Assembly (NCBI RefSeq): GCF_002803075.1
Contig: NZ_NNBK01000005.1
Coordinates: forward strand, 1-64,000
From: Streptomyces sp. CB01373
GTDB taxonomy: Bacteria > Actinomycetota > Actinomycetes > Streptomycetales > Streptomycetaceae
Reading direction: 5' to 3'
Length of the DNA: 64,000 bases
The translations under genes and the position numbers were made by a program. Below, one piece after another: positions 28,219-36,788 of this stretch (within the stretch, counting starts at the first letter, position 1; every line of letters begins with the position of its first letter). The notes beneath the pieces are model-generated. The model made no database searches. It saw nothing but the letters and a program-made list of their open reading frames with translations, and was not told the DNA's origin.

Positions 28219-29190
28219 TCAGAAAAGCGCCCGCGCCAACGCCCGGCGCGCCCCCGTGACTCGCGGATCCTCGGGCCCGACGACCTCGAAGAGTTCCAGC
28301 AGCCTCAGCCGCGCCGCGTCCCGGTCCTCACCGGCGGTGCGCCGCACGGTGTCGATGAGCCGGCCGAAGGCGTCCTCCACATGACCGCCCACCAGATCCA
28401 GGTCGGCGGCGACGAACTGCGCCTGCACGTCGGCGGGCTTCTCGGCCGCGTCCTTGCGCACCCGCTGCGGGTCGAGACCCTGCACCCGCTGGAGCAACTC
28501 GGCCTGCACCAGGCCGAGTTTGGCCTCGGGGTTGGCCGGGTCGTCGGCCAGTACGTTCTTGTACGCCTGGACCGCGCCGCCCAGGTCGCCGGCGTCCAGC
28601 GCCTGCGAGGCCGCGTTCAGCAGCGCGTCGTACGGGCCGACCGGGACCTGAGGGGCCGTCTGCGCGCCCGCCTCGGCGTCCGGGTCGACGGTCAGACCGG
28701 TCAGCCCGAACCGCTGCTCGGCGACCTGCACCAGCTGGTCCAGCGTCTGCCGGATCTGCTCCTCGCCCGCCGCTCCCTGGAAAAGGGGCAGGGCCTGACC
28801 CGCGACCACCGCGAAGACCGCGGGGATCCCCTGGATGCCGAACTGCTGCATCAGCAACTGGTTGGCGTCGACGTCGATCTTGGCGAGGAGGAAGCGCCCG
28901 TTGTACTCGACGGCCAGTCGCTCCAGGACCGGGCTCAGCTGCTTGCAGGGCTGACACCACTCGGCCCAGAAGTCGATGACGACGGGCACCTCTGCCGACC
29001 GCTGGAGGACATCGCTCTCGAAAGTGGCCTCGTCGACGTCGATCACGAGATCGGCCGGGGAGACCGCCCCCGCGCCGCCCTCCCTGGCCGCCTTGGCGCG
29101 CGCCTGCTCCGCCTTCGCCTTGGCCTCCTGGGCCGCCTTCACCGCGGCGAGGTCGACGACTCCGCTCATGGACATGTTCCGTGGCTGCAT
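28219..29190 (-). CDS. Thioredoxin-domain protein with C-terminal TPR-like region (CnoX/YbbN type)
   Basis: 323 aa. Residues about 10-40 are Ala/Lys/Glu-rich helix; about 45-155 form a thioredoxin fold with VVIDFWAEWCQPC (Cys79, Cys82) and GIPAVFAV; about 190-323 hold helical repeats (NAASQALDAGDLGGAVQAYK, DPANPEAKLGLVQAELL). This layout matches YbbN/CnoX co-chaperones, which hold substrates and hand them to chaperonin. The active site is WCQPC, not WCGPC. ATG 29190 has GGGAGGATAGG upstream. A TetR gene is divergent 240 bp away. Confidence 0.88.
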   Translation of the reverse strand: MQPRNMSMSGVVDLAAVKAAQEAKAKAEQARAKAAREGGAGAVSPADLVIDVDEATFESDVLQRSAEVPVVIDFWAEWCQPCKQLSPVLERLAVEYNGRFLLAKIDVDANQLLMQQFGIQGIPAVFAVVAGQALPLFQGAAGEEQIRQTLDQLVQVAEQRFGLTGLTVDPDAEAGAQTAPQVPVGPYDALLNAASQALDAGDLGGAVQAYKNVLADDPANPEAKLGLVQAELLQRVQGLDPQRVRKDAAEKPADVQAQFVAADLDLVGGHVEDAFGRLIDTVRRTAGEDRDAARLRLLELFEVVGPEDPRVTGARRALARALF

Positions 29191-29316
29191 GCGCCTATCC
29201 TCCCCCGTTCTGCCCGCCTGAGTGAAAACCGCCGGGAAAGCCGTACCGCGCCGGGCGCCCGGTCCCCACCCGGCACCCTGTGGTCATCGCTCGGACGCGG
29301 GCTCGCACCCGCGTTT

Positions 29317-29333
29317 CGCTACGACCCGTAGCG
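29317..29333. promoter_or_regulatory. Inverted repeat, candidate TetR operator
   Basis: CGCTACG-ACC-CGTAGCG is a perfect 7-bp inverted repeat with 3-bp spacer, located between the divergent thioredoxin-TPR gene (29190) and tetR (29429), 96 bp before the tetR ATG. Size and place suit a TetR operator. Confidence 0.5.
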
Positions 29334-29428
29334 TAATGGCCGCGGGCGCCAGCGCGAAAGCGCGGCCCGGTGATCTCTCTCACGACCGGACAGGAACCAC
29401 TCGTTTTCGGTCCGGTTATGGTCGGGGG

Positions 29429-30046
29429 ATGCAGAGCCGCACCCCCGCCGCCCGCGCCGGCCGGCCGCGCAGCGCCGCCGCCGACGCGGCGATCCTCGCC
29501 GCCACCCGGGCGGCACTGGTGGAGCTGGGCTGGTCCAGGCTCACCCTGGGGGACGTGGCCACCCGGGCCGGGGTCGCGAAGACGACGCTGTACCGCCGCT
29601 GGGCGGGCAAGAACGAACTCGTGGTCGACGCCGTCGCCGAACTCTTCGACGAACTCCACCTCCCCGACCGCGGCAGCCTCGCCGCCGACATCGAAGGCGT
29701 GGTCCTCCAGTTCGCCGGGATCCTGGCCCGGCCCGAGGCCAGGAGCGGCCTGATGGCCGTGGTCGCCGAGTCGACGCGCGACGAGGCACTCCGCGAACGC
29801 ATCCGCACCTCGATCGTGGACCGCCAGAAACGCCTGGTCCTGGAGGGCCGCGCCCGCGCCCAGGACCGGGGCGAACTCCCCCCGGAGCCGGACCCGGAGG
29901 AGGCCGCCCGCGCGGCCGGCCTGATCTTCGACATCGTCGCGGGCGCCGTGGTGCACCGCACCCTGGTCAGCGCCGAACCGGCGGACGAGGAATGGGTGCG
30001 CGGTTTCACCCGGGTCCTTCTGACCGGGCTGGCGGCGAGCGGTTGA
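29429..30046 (+). CDS. TetR-family regulator
   Basis: 205 aa. DNA-binding part: RPRSAAADAAILAATRAALVELG then LTLGDVATRAGVAKTTLYRRWAGKNELV, a textbook TetR helix-turn-helix. The C-terminal ligand domain resembles the TetR_C_11 or similar group (ILARPEARSGLMAVVAE). The ATG at 29429 is preceded by only GGGGG, and a possible -10 (TTATGG, 29417-29422) would put transcription start at the ATG, so it may be leaderless. The longer frame from 29222 lacks family-like sequence before this ATG. Convergent with icmA. Targets unknown. Confidence 0.88.
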   Translation: MQSRTPAARAGRPRSAAADAAILAATRAALVELGWSRLTLGDVATRAGVAKTTLYRRWAGKNELVVDAVAELFDELHLPDRGSLAADIEGVVLQFAGILARPEARSGLMAVVAESTRDEALRERIRTSIVDRQKRLVLEGRARAQDRGELPPEPDPEEAARAAGLIFDIVAGAVVHRTLVSAEPADEEWVRGFTRVLLTGLAASG

Positions 30047-30050
30047 CGGG

Positions 30051-30082
30051 GGCGCCGGGACGGAAGCGACCGTCCCGGCGCC
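30051..30082. terminator. Bidirectional terminator between tetR and icmA
   Basis: A 13-bp perfect stem (30051-30063 with 30070-30082) with a 6-nt loop fills the 42-bp gap between the two convergent stop codons. Confidence 0.88.
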
Positions 30083-30088
30083 GGGCCC

Positions 30089-31789
30089 TCAGAACCCCGC
30101 GGGCTCCGTGTACACGCCCCACTCGTCGCGCAGCACCCCGCAGATCTCGCCCAGCGTGGCCTCGGCGCGCACGGCGTCGAGCATCGGCTCGATCATGTTG
30201 GCACCGGACCGCGCGGCCGCCAGCATCGCGTCCAGCGCGGAGCGGACGACGCTCTCGTCCCGCCCGGCCCTGCGCTCCCCGAGCACGCGCACCTGTTCCC
30301 GCTCCACCTCGTGGCTGACCCGCAGGATCTCCAGGTCGCCGGTGACCGAGCCGGTGTGGACGTTGACGCCGACGACCCTCTTGTCGCCCTTCTCCAGCGA
30401 CCGCTGGTACCGGAACGCCGACTCCGCGATCTCTCCGGTGAACCACCCGTCCTCGATGCCCCGCAGGATGCCGGACGTGATCGGCCCGATCGGGTGCTGC
30501 CCGTCGGGGTGCGCCCGCAGCCCCCGCTCCTTGATCTGCTCGAAGATCTTCTCGGCGTCGGCCTCGATCCGGTCCGTCAGCTGCTCGATGTACCACGAAC
30601 CGCCCAGCGGATCGGCGACGTTGGCGACCCCGGTCTCCTCCATCAGCACCTGCTGGGTGCGCAGCGCGATCTCCGCGGCCTGCTCGCTCGGCAGCGCGAG
30701 CGTCTCGTCGAGCGCGTTGGTGTGCAGCGAGTTGGTGCCGCCGAGCACCGCCGCGAGCGCCTCGACGGCCGTACGCACGACGTTGTTGTACGGCTGCTGG
30801 GCGGTCAGCGAGACCCCGGCGGTCTGCGTGTGGAAGCGCAGCCACTGCGCCTTGTCGGTCCTGGCGCCGTAGACGTCCCGCATCCACCGGGCCCAGATGC
30901 GGCGCGCGGCGCGGAACTTGGCGATCTCCTCGAAGAAGTCGAGGTGCGCGTCGAAGAAGAAGGACAGGCCGGGCGCGAAGACGTCGACGTCGAGACCGCG
31001 GCTCAGACCCAGCTCGACGTACCCGAAGCCGTCGGCGAGCGTGTACGCCAGCTCCTGCGCGGCCGTCGCCCCGGCCTCGCGGATGTGGTAGCCGGAGACC
31101 GACAGCGGCTTGTACGCGGGGATCCTGGCCGCGCAGTGCTCCATCAGGTCGCCGATGAGGCGCAGATGCGGCTCGGGCTGGAAGAGCCACTCCTTCTGCG
31201 CGATGTACTCCTTGAAGATGTCCGTCTGCAGCGTGCCGTTGAGAACGGAGGCGTCCACGCCCTGCCGTTCCGCGGCGACCAGGTACATGCAGAAGACGGG
31301 GACGGCCGGCCCGCTGATCGTCATCGACGTGGTGACGTCACCGAGCGGGATGTCCTTGAACAGCACCTCCATGTCGGCCGCCGAGTCGATGGCCACGCCG
31401 CAGTGGCCGACCTCGCCCAGCGCACGGGGGTCGTCGGAGTCGCGGCCCATGAGCGTCGGCATGTCGAAGGCGACCGAGAGCCCGCCTCCGCCGTTGCCGA
31501 GGATCATCTTGTAGCGCTCGTTGGTCTGCTCGGCGTTGCCGAACCCGGCGAACTGCCGGATCGTCCACGTACGCCCCCGGTAGCCGGTCGGGTACAGGCC
31601 GCGGGTGAAGGGGTACTCCCCCGGCCAGCCGATCCGCTCGAATCCCTCGTACGTGTCTCCCGGTCGGGGGCCGTACACCGGCTCCACGGGGTCGCCCGAG
31701 AGCGTGGTGAAGTCCGCCTCGCGCTTGCGTGCGGCGTCGTACCGGGCCTGCCAGCGGTGGCGGCCCTCCTCAATGGCGTCAGCGTCCAT
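30089..31789 (-). CDS. icmA: Isobutyryl-CoA mutase large subunit
   Basis: 566 aa mutase of the methylmalonyl-CoA mutase family, lacking the C-terminal cobalamin-binding domain, as expected for the separate IcmA subunit (IcmB is not in this window). Two residues separate the subfamilies: Phe80 (IRQFAG, where methylmalonyl-CoA mutase has Tyr) and Gln198 (YIAQKEW, where it has Arg). Both match isobutyryl-CoA mutase, which interconverts isobutyryl-CoA and n-butyryl-CoA and links valine and butyrate metabolism. ATG 31789 has GAGGG upstream, and a 24-bp near-palindrome lies directly before it. Confidence 0.95.
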   Translation of the reverse strand: MDADAIEEGRHRWQARYDAARKREADFTTLSGDPVEPVYGPRPGDTYEGFERIGWPGEYPFTRGLYPTGYRGRTWTIRQFAGFGNAEQTNERYKMILGNGGGGLSVAFDMPTLMGRDSDDPRALGEVGHCGVAIDSAADMEVLFKDIPLGDVTTSMTISGPAVPVFCMYLVAAERQGVDASVLNGTLQTDIFKEYIAQKEWLFQPEPHLRLIGDLMEHCAARIPAYKPLSVSGYHIREAGATAAQELAYTLADGFGYVELGLSRGLDVDVFAPGLSFFFDAHLDFFEEIAKFRAARRIWARWMRDVYGARTDKAQWLRFHTQTAGVSLTAQQPYNNVVRTAVEALAAVLGGTNSLHTNALDETLALPSEQAAEIALRTQQVLMEETGVANVADPLGGSWYIEQLTDRIEADAEKIFEQIKERGLRAHPDGQHPIGPITSGILRGIEDGWFTGEIAESAFRYQRSLEKGDKRVVGVNVHTGSVTGDLEILRVSHEVEREQVRVLGERRAGRDESVVRSALDAMLAAARSGANMIEPMLDAVRAEATLGEICGVLRDEWGVYTEPAGF

Positions 31790-31797
31790 ACCCTCGA

Positions 31798-31821
31798 ATT
31801 TACTAGGACGTCCAAGTAAAT
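31798..31821. promoter_or_regulatory. 24-bp near-perfect palindrome before icmA
   Basis: Positions 31798-31821 form arms ATTTACTAGGAC and GTCCAAGTAAAT with a single mismatch, centred between 31809 and 31810, 9 bp before the icmA ATG. It would overlap the icmA leader or start region, so a bound repressor would block icmA. No regulator gene lies directly beside it. Confidence 0.65.
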
Positions 31822-31868
31822 GTCGACGGCTGACCGCCGTACGTGTTCCGTACGGCGGTGGCGCGTGC

Positions 31869-32213
31869 CTACGCCTCGGCGACCGCGGGGGCCTCGTCCT
31901 GCGCGGCGAGCCGGGACTCCAGCTCGCGGCTGACCCTGCGCTCGACGAAGAAGGCGGCGGTCGGGATGGTGCCCGCGAGGAGCACCCACAGCTGCTTGGC
32001 GACCGGCCACTTGGCCTTGGAACCCAGGTCGAACGCGAACACGAGGTACACGACGTACAGCCAGCCGTGCGCGATGCCGACGACGCTCGTGAAGCCCGCC
32101 GCGCCGTCCATCTTGAACAGGTACTTGGCGATCACGCCGAGAGTCAGCAGGACCAGCAGCACACCGGTGACGTAGGCCATGACCCGGTAGCGGGTCAGCA
32201 CGCTCTTTTTCAT
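31869..32213 (-). CDS. DUF3817 membrane protein (first of two in the window)
   Basis: 114 aa with three hydrophobic segments: RVMAYVTGVLLVLLTLGVIAKYL, VVGIAHGWLYVVYLVFAFDL and LWVLLAGTIPTAAFFVERRV. The IAHGWLYVVY and FFVERR motifs are typical of DUF3817. ATG 32213 lacks a ribosome site and may be leaderless; the longer frame to 32381 overlaps marR. Function unknown. A paralogue of the same length lies at 35592-35936. Confidence 0.85.
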   Translation of the reverse strand: MKKSVLTRYRVMAYVTGVLLVLLTLGVIAKYLFKMDGAAGFTSVVGIAHGWLYVVYLVFAFDLGSKAKWPVAKQLWVLLAGTIPTAAFFVERRVSRELESRLAAQDEAPAVAEA

Positions 32214-32314
32214 GGGGACGAGCGTAACCACCCGTTCCGGGAGATCTTGCCCCGGGTGGCCGTGACGCGGCGACCCGTGGCCCGGCCCCTCAGTCCTGGG
32301 GCCGGCCGTGCACG

Positions 32315-32824
32315 TCAGTCCTCGTCGAAGTCGTGCGCGGCGATCCGCAGCGGGCGCAGCATCGCGAAGATCTCGCCGCACTCCTCGGCGTCGTAGGCCC
32401 CGAGGCCGAACTCCATCGCCATCAGGTCGCGGGTGGCCGAGTCGACGACCTCGCGGCCCTTGTCGGTGATGACGGCGAGCGTGCCGCGCCCGTCGTTGGG
32501 GTTGGGGCGCCGGGCGACCAGGCCGGACTTGACCAGCCGGTCCACGGTGTTCGTCACGGACGTGGGGTGCACCATCAGACGCTCGCCGATCTTGGACATC
32601 GGCAGTTCGCCGGCCTTGGAGAAGGTGAGCAGCACCAGGGCCTCGTAGCGCGCGAAGGTCAGCCCGTACGGCTTGACCACCGCGTCGACCTCGGCGAGCA
32701 GGATCTGGTGGGCGCGCATGATCGAGGTGATCGCGGCCATGGACGGCACGCTTCCCCAGCGCTGCTTCCAGAGCTCGTCGGCACGGGCGATGGGGTCGAA
32801 AGGAAGACTGAGGGGCTTCGGCAC
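32315..32824 (-). CDS. MarR-family regulator
   Basis: 169 aa. Winged helix: LTFARYEALVLLTFSKAGELPMSK then LMVHPTSVTNTVDRLVKSGLVARRPNPNDGRG, the beta-wing DGR being diagnostic of MarR. GTG 32824 lacks a Shine-Dalgarno box; TAGGGT about 10 nt upstream on the same strand could be a -10 for a leaderless mRNA. It precedes the DUF3817 gene on the same strand. Ligand and target unknown. Confidence 0.9.
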   Translation of the reverse strand: MPKPLSLPFDPIARADELWKQRWGSVPSMAAITSIMRAHQILLAEVDAVVKPYGLTFARYEALVLLTFSKAGELPMSKIGERLMVHPTSVTNTVDRLVKSGLVARRPNPNDGRGTLAVITDKGREVVDSATRDLMAMEFGLGAYDAEECGEIFAMLRPLRIAAHDFDED

Positions 32825-32868
32825 GTCACCAGACCCTACCCGGCGGTCATATGCGGATCAGCCCCGTC

Positions 32869-34152
32869 TCAGCCTTCGGTCCGGCGGGCGGCCACCGCCA
32901 GCCCCACGCAGCACACCGTCCCCAGGACTCCGGCCCCCGCGACGGTCGCCGTCACTCCGGCGAACTCCGCCGCGACCCCGGCCAGCGCCATGCCCACGCC
33001 CTGGATCGTCATGAGTCCGGCGGTCAGCAGGGTCATGGCCCGGCCACGCAGTTCCCCGGGCACCGCCCGCACGAACCACTGGTCGAGGCCGAGCGTGTAC
33101 GCCGACCCGGCGCCCGAGAGCACCAGCAGGACCAGGGAGACGGCGAGGCCGGGGCGCAGGGCGTAGCCGAGGTAGGGCAGCAGGGTCAGGCAGACCAGCG
33201 GCAGGGCGATCCGCTCCCGGACGGCCGGCCGCAGCCGGGAGCCGGCGTACAGCTCGCTCGCGATCGTGCCGACGGGCAGCCCGCACATCAGCAGCCCGAG
33301 CCCGACGGAGCCGGCGCCGAGCGCGTCGGCGTACGGGGCCGCCAGGGCCTCCGGCACGACCGCGAACATCGGCGGCACCCAGAACAGCAGGAGCAGTACG
33401 CGGACCCGGCGGTCGGCGAGCACCAGCCGGGCACCGCGCAGCGAGTCGCCCACCAGGGCGCCGGGCTGCCCGGTCCGGGCGGGGCGGTGCCGGGTGCCGA
33501 GGCGGAGCAGGGCGGCGGAGGCGAGGAAGGTGACGACGGTGATCAGCAGGGCGTGCCGGGGGCTGACCACGGTGAGCAGCAGGCCGCCGAGGCCGAAGCC
33601 GGCGAGCAGCGCGCTCTGCGAGACGATTCGCAGCAGGGAGCGGCCGAGGACGAACAGCTCGCCGTCGCCGAGGATGTCCGTGAGGCTGGCCATCCGCGTT
33701 CCCTGGAACACCGGTGACACCACGGCGACGGCGCAGCGCAGCGCGAGCAGGACGCCGATGTGGGCTCCGGGCACCACCATCGGCGCCACGCAGGCCGCGC
33801 ACACCAGGTCGCAGACGACGAGCACGCGGCGGGCCGGGAAGCGGTCGGCGATCCCGCTGAGGAGGGTGCCGCCGATGACGTAGGGCATGAGGCCGAGCGC
33901 GAAGGTGAGGGCGCTCATCAGGGGCGAGCCGGTGAGGTCGTAGACGAGGACCGACAGGGCGATCTCGCTGACCATCACGCCGAGCAGGGAGAGGGCGTGG
34001 GCGGCGAAGACCGCCCGGAACTCGGGTACGGCGAAGACCCGGGCGTAGCCGGCCGGCGGTTCGGCCATGGGCACCGGGGCGGGCGTGGGTGCGAGTGCGG
34101 GCCGGTCCGGGGCCTGCGGGGTCGGGGTGGGCTCGGGAGCTTGCTGCTGCAT
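32869..34152 (-). CDS. MFS transporter, MefA/DHA3-like
   Basis: 427 aa with about 12 hydrophobic segments after a Pro/Ala-rich cytoplasmic N-terminus of some 30 residues. Motifs: AHALSLLGVMVSEIALSVLVYDLTGSP in helix 1-2, GGTLLSGIADRFPARRVLVV (motif A), and VVSPVFQGTRMASLTDIL. It looks like a proton-driven drug or metabolite exporter. ATG 34152 is divergent from an ArsR-type regulator across a 101-bp promoter, so that protein probably represses it. Confidence 0.85.
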   Translation of the reverse strand: MQQQAPEPTPTPQAPDRPALAPTPAPVPMAEPPAGYARVFAVPEFRAVFAAHALSLLGVMVSEIALSVLVYDLTGSPLMSALTFALGLMPYVIGGTLLSGIADRFPARRVLVVCDLVCAACVAPMVVPGAHIGVLLALRCAVAVVSPVFQGTRMASLTDILGDGELFVLGRSLLRIVSQSALLAGFGLGGLLLTVVSPRHALLITVVTFLASAALLRLGTRHRPARTGQPGALVGDSLRGARLVLADRRVRVLLLLFWVPPMFAVVPEALAAPYADALGAGSVGLGLLMCGLPVGTIASELYAGSRLRPAVRERIALPLVCLTLLPYLGYALRPGLAVSLVLLVLSGAGSAYTLGLDQWFVRAVPGELRGRAMTLLTAGLMTIQGVGMALAGVAAEFAGVTATVAGAGVLGTVCCVGLAVAARRTEG

Positions 34153-34220
34153 GGGCGGCAGCGTGCCGGTGGGAGGGGCGGTCGGCGTAGAGTTTCGGCC
34201 ACTGCCGAATCTTCGCCGTC

Positions 34221-34240
34221 TGCCGTGTCTTGCCGTGTCT
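34221..34240. repeat. Tandem decamer in the MFS-arsR promoter
   Basis: TGCCGTGTCT occurs twice in direct tandem (34221-34230 and 34231-34240), and TGCCG appears again shortly upstream. It sits 14 bp before the arsR GTG at 34254, where an ArsR protein could bind. Confidence 0.45.
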
Positions 34241-34253
34241 TTCTGGGGGTGCC

Positions 34254-35234
34254 GTGCCGTTCCGTCTGCACTTCGGCGGTGACGACCTCCTGCGGTGCCG
34301 GTTCGCGGTGTCGCCGCTGTGGGAGACGCAGGAGGCGGTGCGGACGCTGCGGCGGCCGGACCGGCACGGGTACCACCCGTACTGGCTGCGCCGCATCCGG
34401 GAGGCCGCGCGGGGCCTGGACCTCGCCCCGCTGTGGCTGCTCATGCCCCGGCGCGGGCACAGCCCCGACTTCCTCGGACCGCCGCCGATCGGGCCCGCGG
34501 CCGTGTTCGAGGACGAGATCGCCCAGGTGCGGGCGGCGGACCCCGGGGCGGCGAGGGACGACCTGGCGCGGGCGCTCGCCGATACGCCGGGTGCGCTGGA
34601 GTCGTCGCGGGGGCGGGCGATGCTCGCCGATCCGGGGCGCGCGGTGCGGGAGCTGGCCGATCTGATGGAAGCCGCGTGGCGTGCGCTGATCGAGCCGGAG
34701 TGGCCGCGGCTGCGGGCGCTGCTCGAGGCGGATGTGGCCTTCCACTCGCGGCGGCTGGCCGAGGTGGGCCTGGGGGCGCTGCTGCCGGAGCTGGACCGGC
34801 GGCTGTCCTGGGACGGGCGGACGCTGACGATCGACTGGCCGGGCGAGCACGGGCGCGACCTCGACGGGCGGGGGCTGGTGCTGATGCCGAGCGTGTTCTC
34901 CTGGCCGGACGTGATCAGCGGCTTCGACCCGCCCTGGCAGCCCACGCTGGTGTATCCGGCGCGGGGGCTCGCGGGCCTGTGGGCGCGGCCGGGCACGGAG
35001 GGCGGCGAGCCCCTGGTGCGGCTCCTTGGGCGGGGGCGGGCCGGGGTCCTGGCCGCGCTGAGCGATCCGGCGACGACGACGGCTCTGGCCCACCGGCTGG
35101 GTCTTGCCCCGTCGTCGGTGTCGGCGCATCTGACGGTGCTGCGGGACGCGGGCCTGCTCACGTCCCGCCGGTACGGGCACCAGGTGCTGTACGAACGCAC
35201 ACCGCTGGGGATGGCACTGGTCTCGGGCGGATGA
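34254..35234 (+). CDS. ArsR-type helix-turn-helix regulator with DUF5937-like N-terminal domain
   Basis: 326 aa, much longer than a plain ArsR protein. Residues 1 to about 240 form an uncharacterised domain beginning FRLHFGGDDLLRCRFAVSPLWE, a start I associate with the DUF5937 family. The C-terminal 75 residues are an ArsR winged helix (GVLAALSDPATTTALAHRL then SSVSAHLTVLRDAGLLTSRRYG). No Cys metal site is seen, so metal sensing is unlikely. GTG 34254 follows GGGGGT. It is divergent from an MFS exporter and is the likely regulator. Confidence 0.85.
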   Translation: MPFRLHFGGDDLLRCRFAVSPLWETQEAVRTLRRPDRHGYHPYWLRRIREAARGLDLAPLWLLMPRRGHSPDFLGPPPIGPAAVFEDEIAQVRAADPGAARDDLARALADTPGALESSRGRAMLADPGRAVRELADLMEAAWRALIEPEWPRLRALLEADVAFHSRRLAEVGLGALLPELDRRLSWDGRTLTIDWPGEHGRDLDGRGLVLMPSVFSWPDVISGFDPPWQPTLVYPARGLAGLWARPGTEGGEPLVRLLGRGRAGVLAALSDPATTTALAHRLGLAPSSVSAHLTVLRDAGLLTSRRYGHQVLYERTPLGMALVSGG

Positions 35235-35283
35235 GGGCCGCGCGGCGCGGGACGGGTGACTCCCGGACGCGCCGCCGGGTTGC

Positions 35284-35595
35284 CTACCGCGCCGGCCGGG
35301 CGTCCTCGGCGAGGTGCCTCTCGACCCGTTCCACCTTGGCGGTGAGGCCGTCCGTCACGCCGGGTCGGATATCCGCCTTGAGGACCAGGGAGACACGCGG
35401 CGCGCGTGCCTCCACCGCGGCGACGGCGCGCTTGACGACGTCCATGACCTGGTCCCACTCCCCCTCCACGGAGGTGAACATCGCGTCGGTGCGGTTGGGC
35501 AGGCCGGACTCGCGGACGACCCGGACGGCGTCGGCGACGTACTCCCCCACGTCCTCGCCGACGCCCAGCGGAGTCACGGAAAAGGCGACGATCAT
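35284..35595 (-). CDS. MTH1187-family thiamine-binding protein
   Basis: 103 aa. Starts [20 protein letters not shown] and contains [20 protein letters not shown], both typical of the MTH1187/YkoF-like ferredoxin-fold family that binds thiamine or pyrimidine precursors. Its ATG shares 4 bp with the stop of the DUF3817 gene, so it is translated from the same mRNA. No ThiT/ThiX transporter is next to it. Confidence 0.85.
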   Translation of the reverse strand: MIVAFSVTPLGVGEDVGEYVADAVRVVRESGLPNRTDAMFTSVEGEWDQVMDVVKRAVAAVEARAPRVSLVLKADIRPGVTDGLTAKVERVERHLAEDARPAR

Positions 35596-35936
35596 GCCTT
35601 CACGATCCCTTCGCGGCGGGCACGGGAGGCGATCACCGCGTCCTCGGCCTCGCGCTTGAGCCTGCGCTCGGCGAAGAAGCCGCCGGTGGGCAGGACCGAG
35701 AGGACGAAGTAGAGGGCTGCGGTGCCCAGCGGCCACTTGGCGCGGTTCCAGGCGTCGGCCCAGAAGATCACGTACAGGATGAACAGGATGCCGTGGACCG
35801 CGCCCATCACGGGCACCGCGTTGAATTCCGTGGTCCGCTTCAGGACCGAGCAGACCAGCAGCAGGAGGAAGGAGACCGCCTCGGGGGCGGAGACCAGGCG
35901 GAGGCGGCGGAGGGCGGTGGCGGTCTTGATGTCCAC
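35592..35936 (-). CDS. DUF3817 membrane protein (second of two in the window)
   Basis: 114 aa with three hydrophobic segments: [39 protein letters not shown] and [23 protein letters not shown]. Same length and layout as the DUF3817 protein at 31869-32213, so the two are paralogues. It is the first gene of an operon with the thiamine-binding protein (ATGA overlap). Function unknown. Confidence 0.87.
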   Translation of the reverse strand: MDIKTATALRRLRLVSAPEAVSFLLLLVCSVLKRTTEFNAVPVMGAVHGILFILYVIFWADAWNRAKWPLGTAALYFVLSVLPTGGFFAERRLKREAEDAVIASRARREGIVKA

Positions 35937-35991
35937 GGGTCACCTTCGATGGGAGACGGACCGGCGGGTCGCTGGGGTGTCGCGGGCCGGC

Positions 35992-36009
35992 TTGTGAATG
36001 CGAGCACAA
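35992..36009. promoter_or_regulatory. Inverted repeat upstream of the DUF3817-thiamine-binding operon
   Basis: TTGTG-8-CACAA at 35992-36009, 56 bp before the DUF3817 start, in the gap shared with the divergent AIM24 operon. Size and symmetry suit a repressor site, but the arms are short. Confidence 0.35.
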
Positions 36010-36154
36010 ACGTTCGTCCATTGTGGCAAACCCGGGGGGCGGGTCCGGGCAGGGGGTGGGCGCCGTCGTCCCGTAAGGGGGTGAATCAGGGTCGTTGTCC
36101 TCCCGCGAACCCCTGTCGGGCTCCGCCGTCCGCCGCTACCTTCGCTCCGTGGCG

Positions 36155-36787
36155 ATGTTCCGACTTCAAGACAGCAGGGTGCTGGCCGTCGACATGACCG
36201 GGGACGCCGTGAAGGCGAAGAACGGCTCGATGGTCGCGTACGACGGGCAGATGGCCTTCAAGAGGCTGACCGGGGGCGGCGAGGGGCTGCGCGGCATGGT
36301 GACCCGGCGGCTCACCGGCGAGCAGATGACGGTGATGGAGGTGCGGGGGCAGGGAACGTGCTGGTTCGCGGACCGGGCGGCCGAGATCAATCTGGTCACG
36401 CTCCAGGGGGACAAGCTGTACGTCGAGTCGAGCAACCTGCTCGCGACGGACGCGGGGCTGCGCACCGGGACGACGTTCACCGGGCTGCGCGGCGCCTCGC
36501 AGGGCAACGGACTGTTCACGACCACGGTCGAGGGGCACGGGCAGGCGGCGATCATGTCGGACGGACCGGCGGTGGTGCTCCGGGTCAGCCCGCAGTACCC
36601 GCTGATCGTCGACCCCGGCGCCTATGTCGCGCACCAGGGGAACGTCCGGCAGTCCTTCCAGTCCGGGGTGACCTTCCGCACGTTCCTCGGGGAGGGCGGC
36701 GGGGAGGCCTTCCAGATCCGGTTCGAGGGTGACGGGCTGGTGTACGTCCAGCCGAGCGAGCGGAACACGATCGCGGGGGACCTGTGA
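36155..36787 (+). CDS. AIM24-family protein, first of three
   Basis: 210 aa beta-rich protein of the AIM24/TIGR00266 family: SMVAYDGQMAFKRLTG, FADRAAEINLVTLQGDKLYVES, then FQIRFEGDGLVYVQPSE at the end. The family forms beta-helical folds of unknown function. The start is ATG 36155, or GTG 36149 if leaderless: TACCTT (36137-36142) is a likely -10 that places transcription start at 36149. The next AIM24 gene begins 2 bp after its stop codon. Confidence 0.85.
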   Translation: MFRLQDSRVLAVDMTGDAVKAKNGSMVAYDGQMAFKRLTGGGEGLRGMVTRRLTGEQMTVMEVRGQGTCWFADRAAEINLVTLQGDKLYVESSNLLATDAGLRTGTTFTGLRGASQGNGLFTTTVEGHGQAAIMSDGPAVVLRVSPQYPLIVDPGAYVAHQGNVRQSFQSGVTFRTFLGEGGGEAFQIRFEGDGLVYVQPSERNTIAGDL

Positions 36788-36788
36788 G

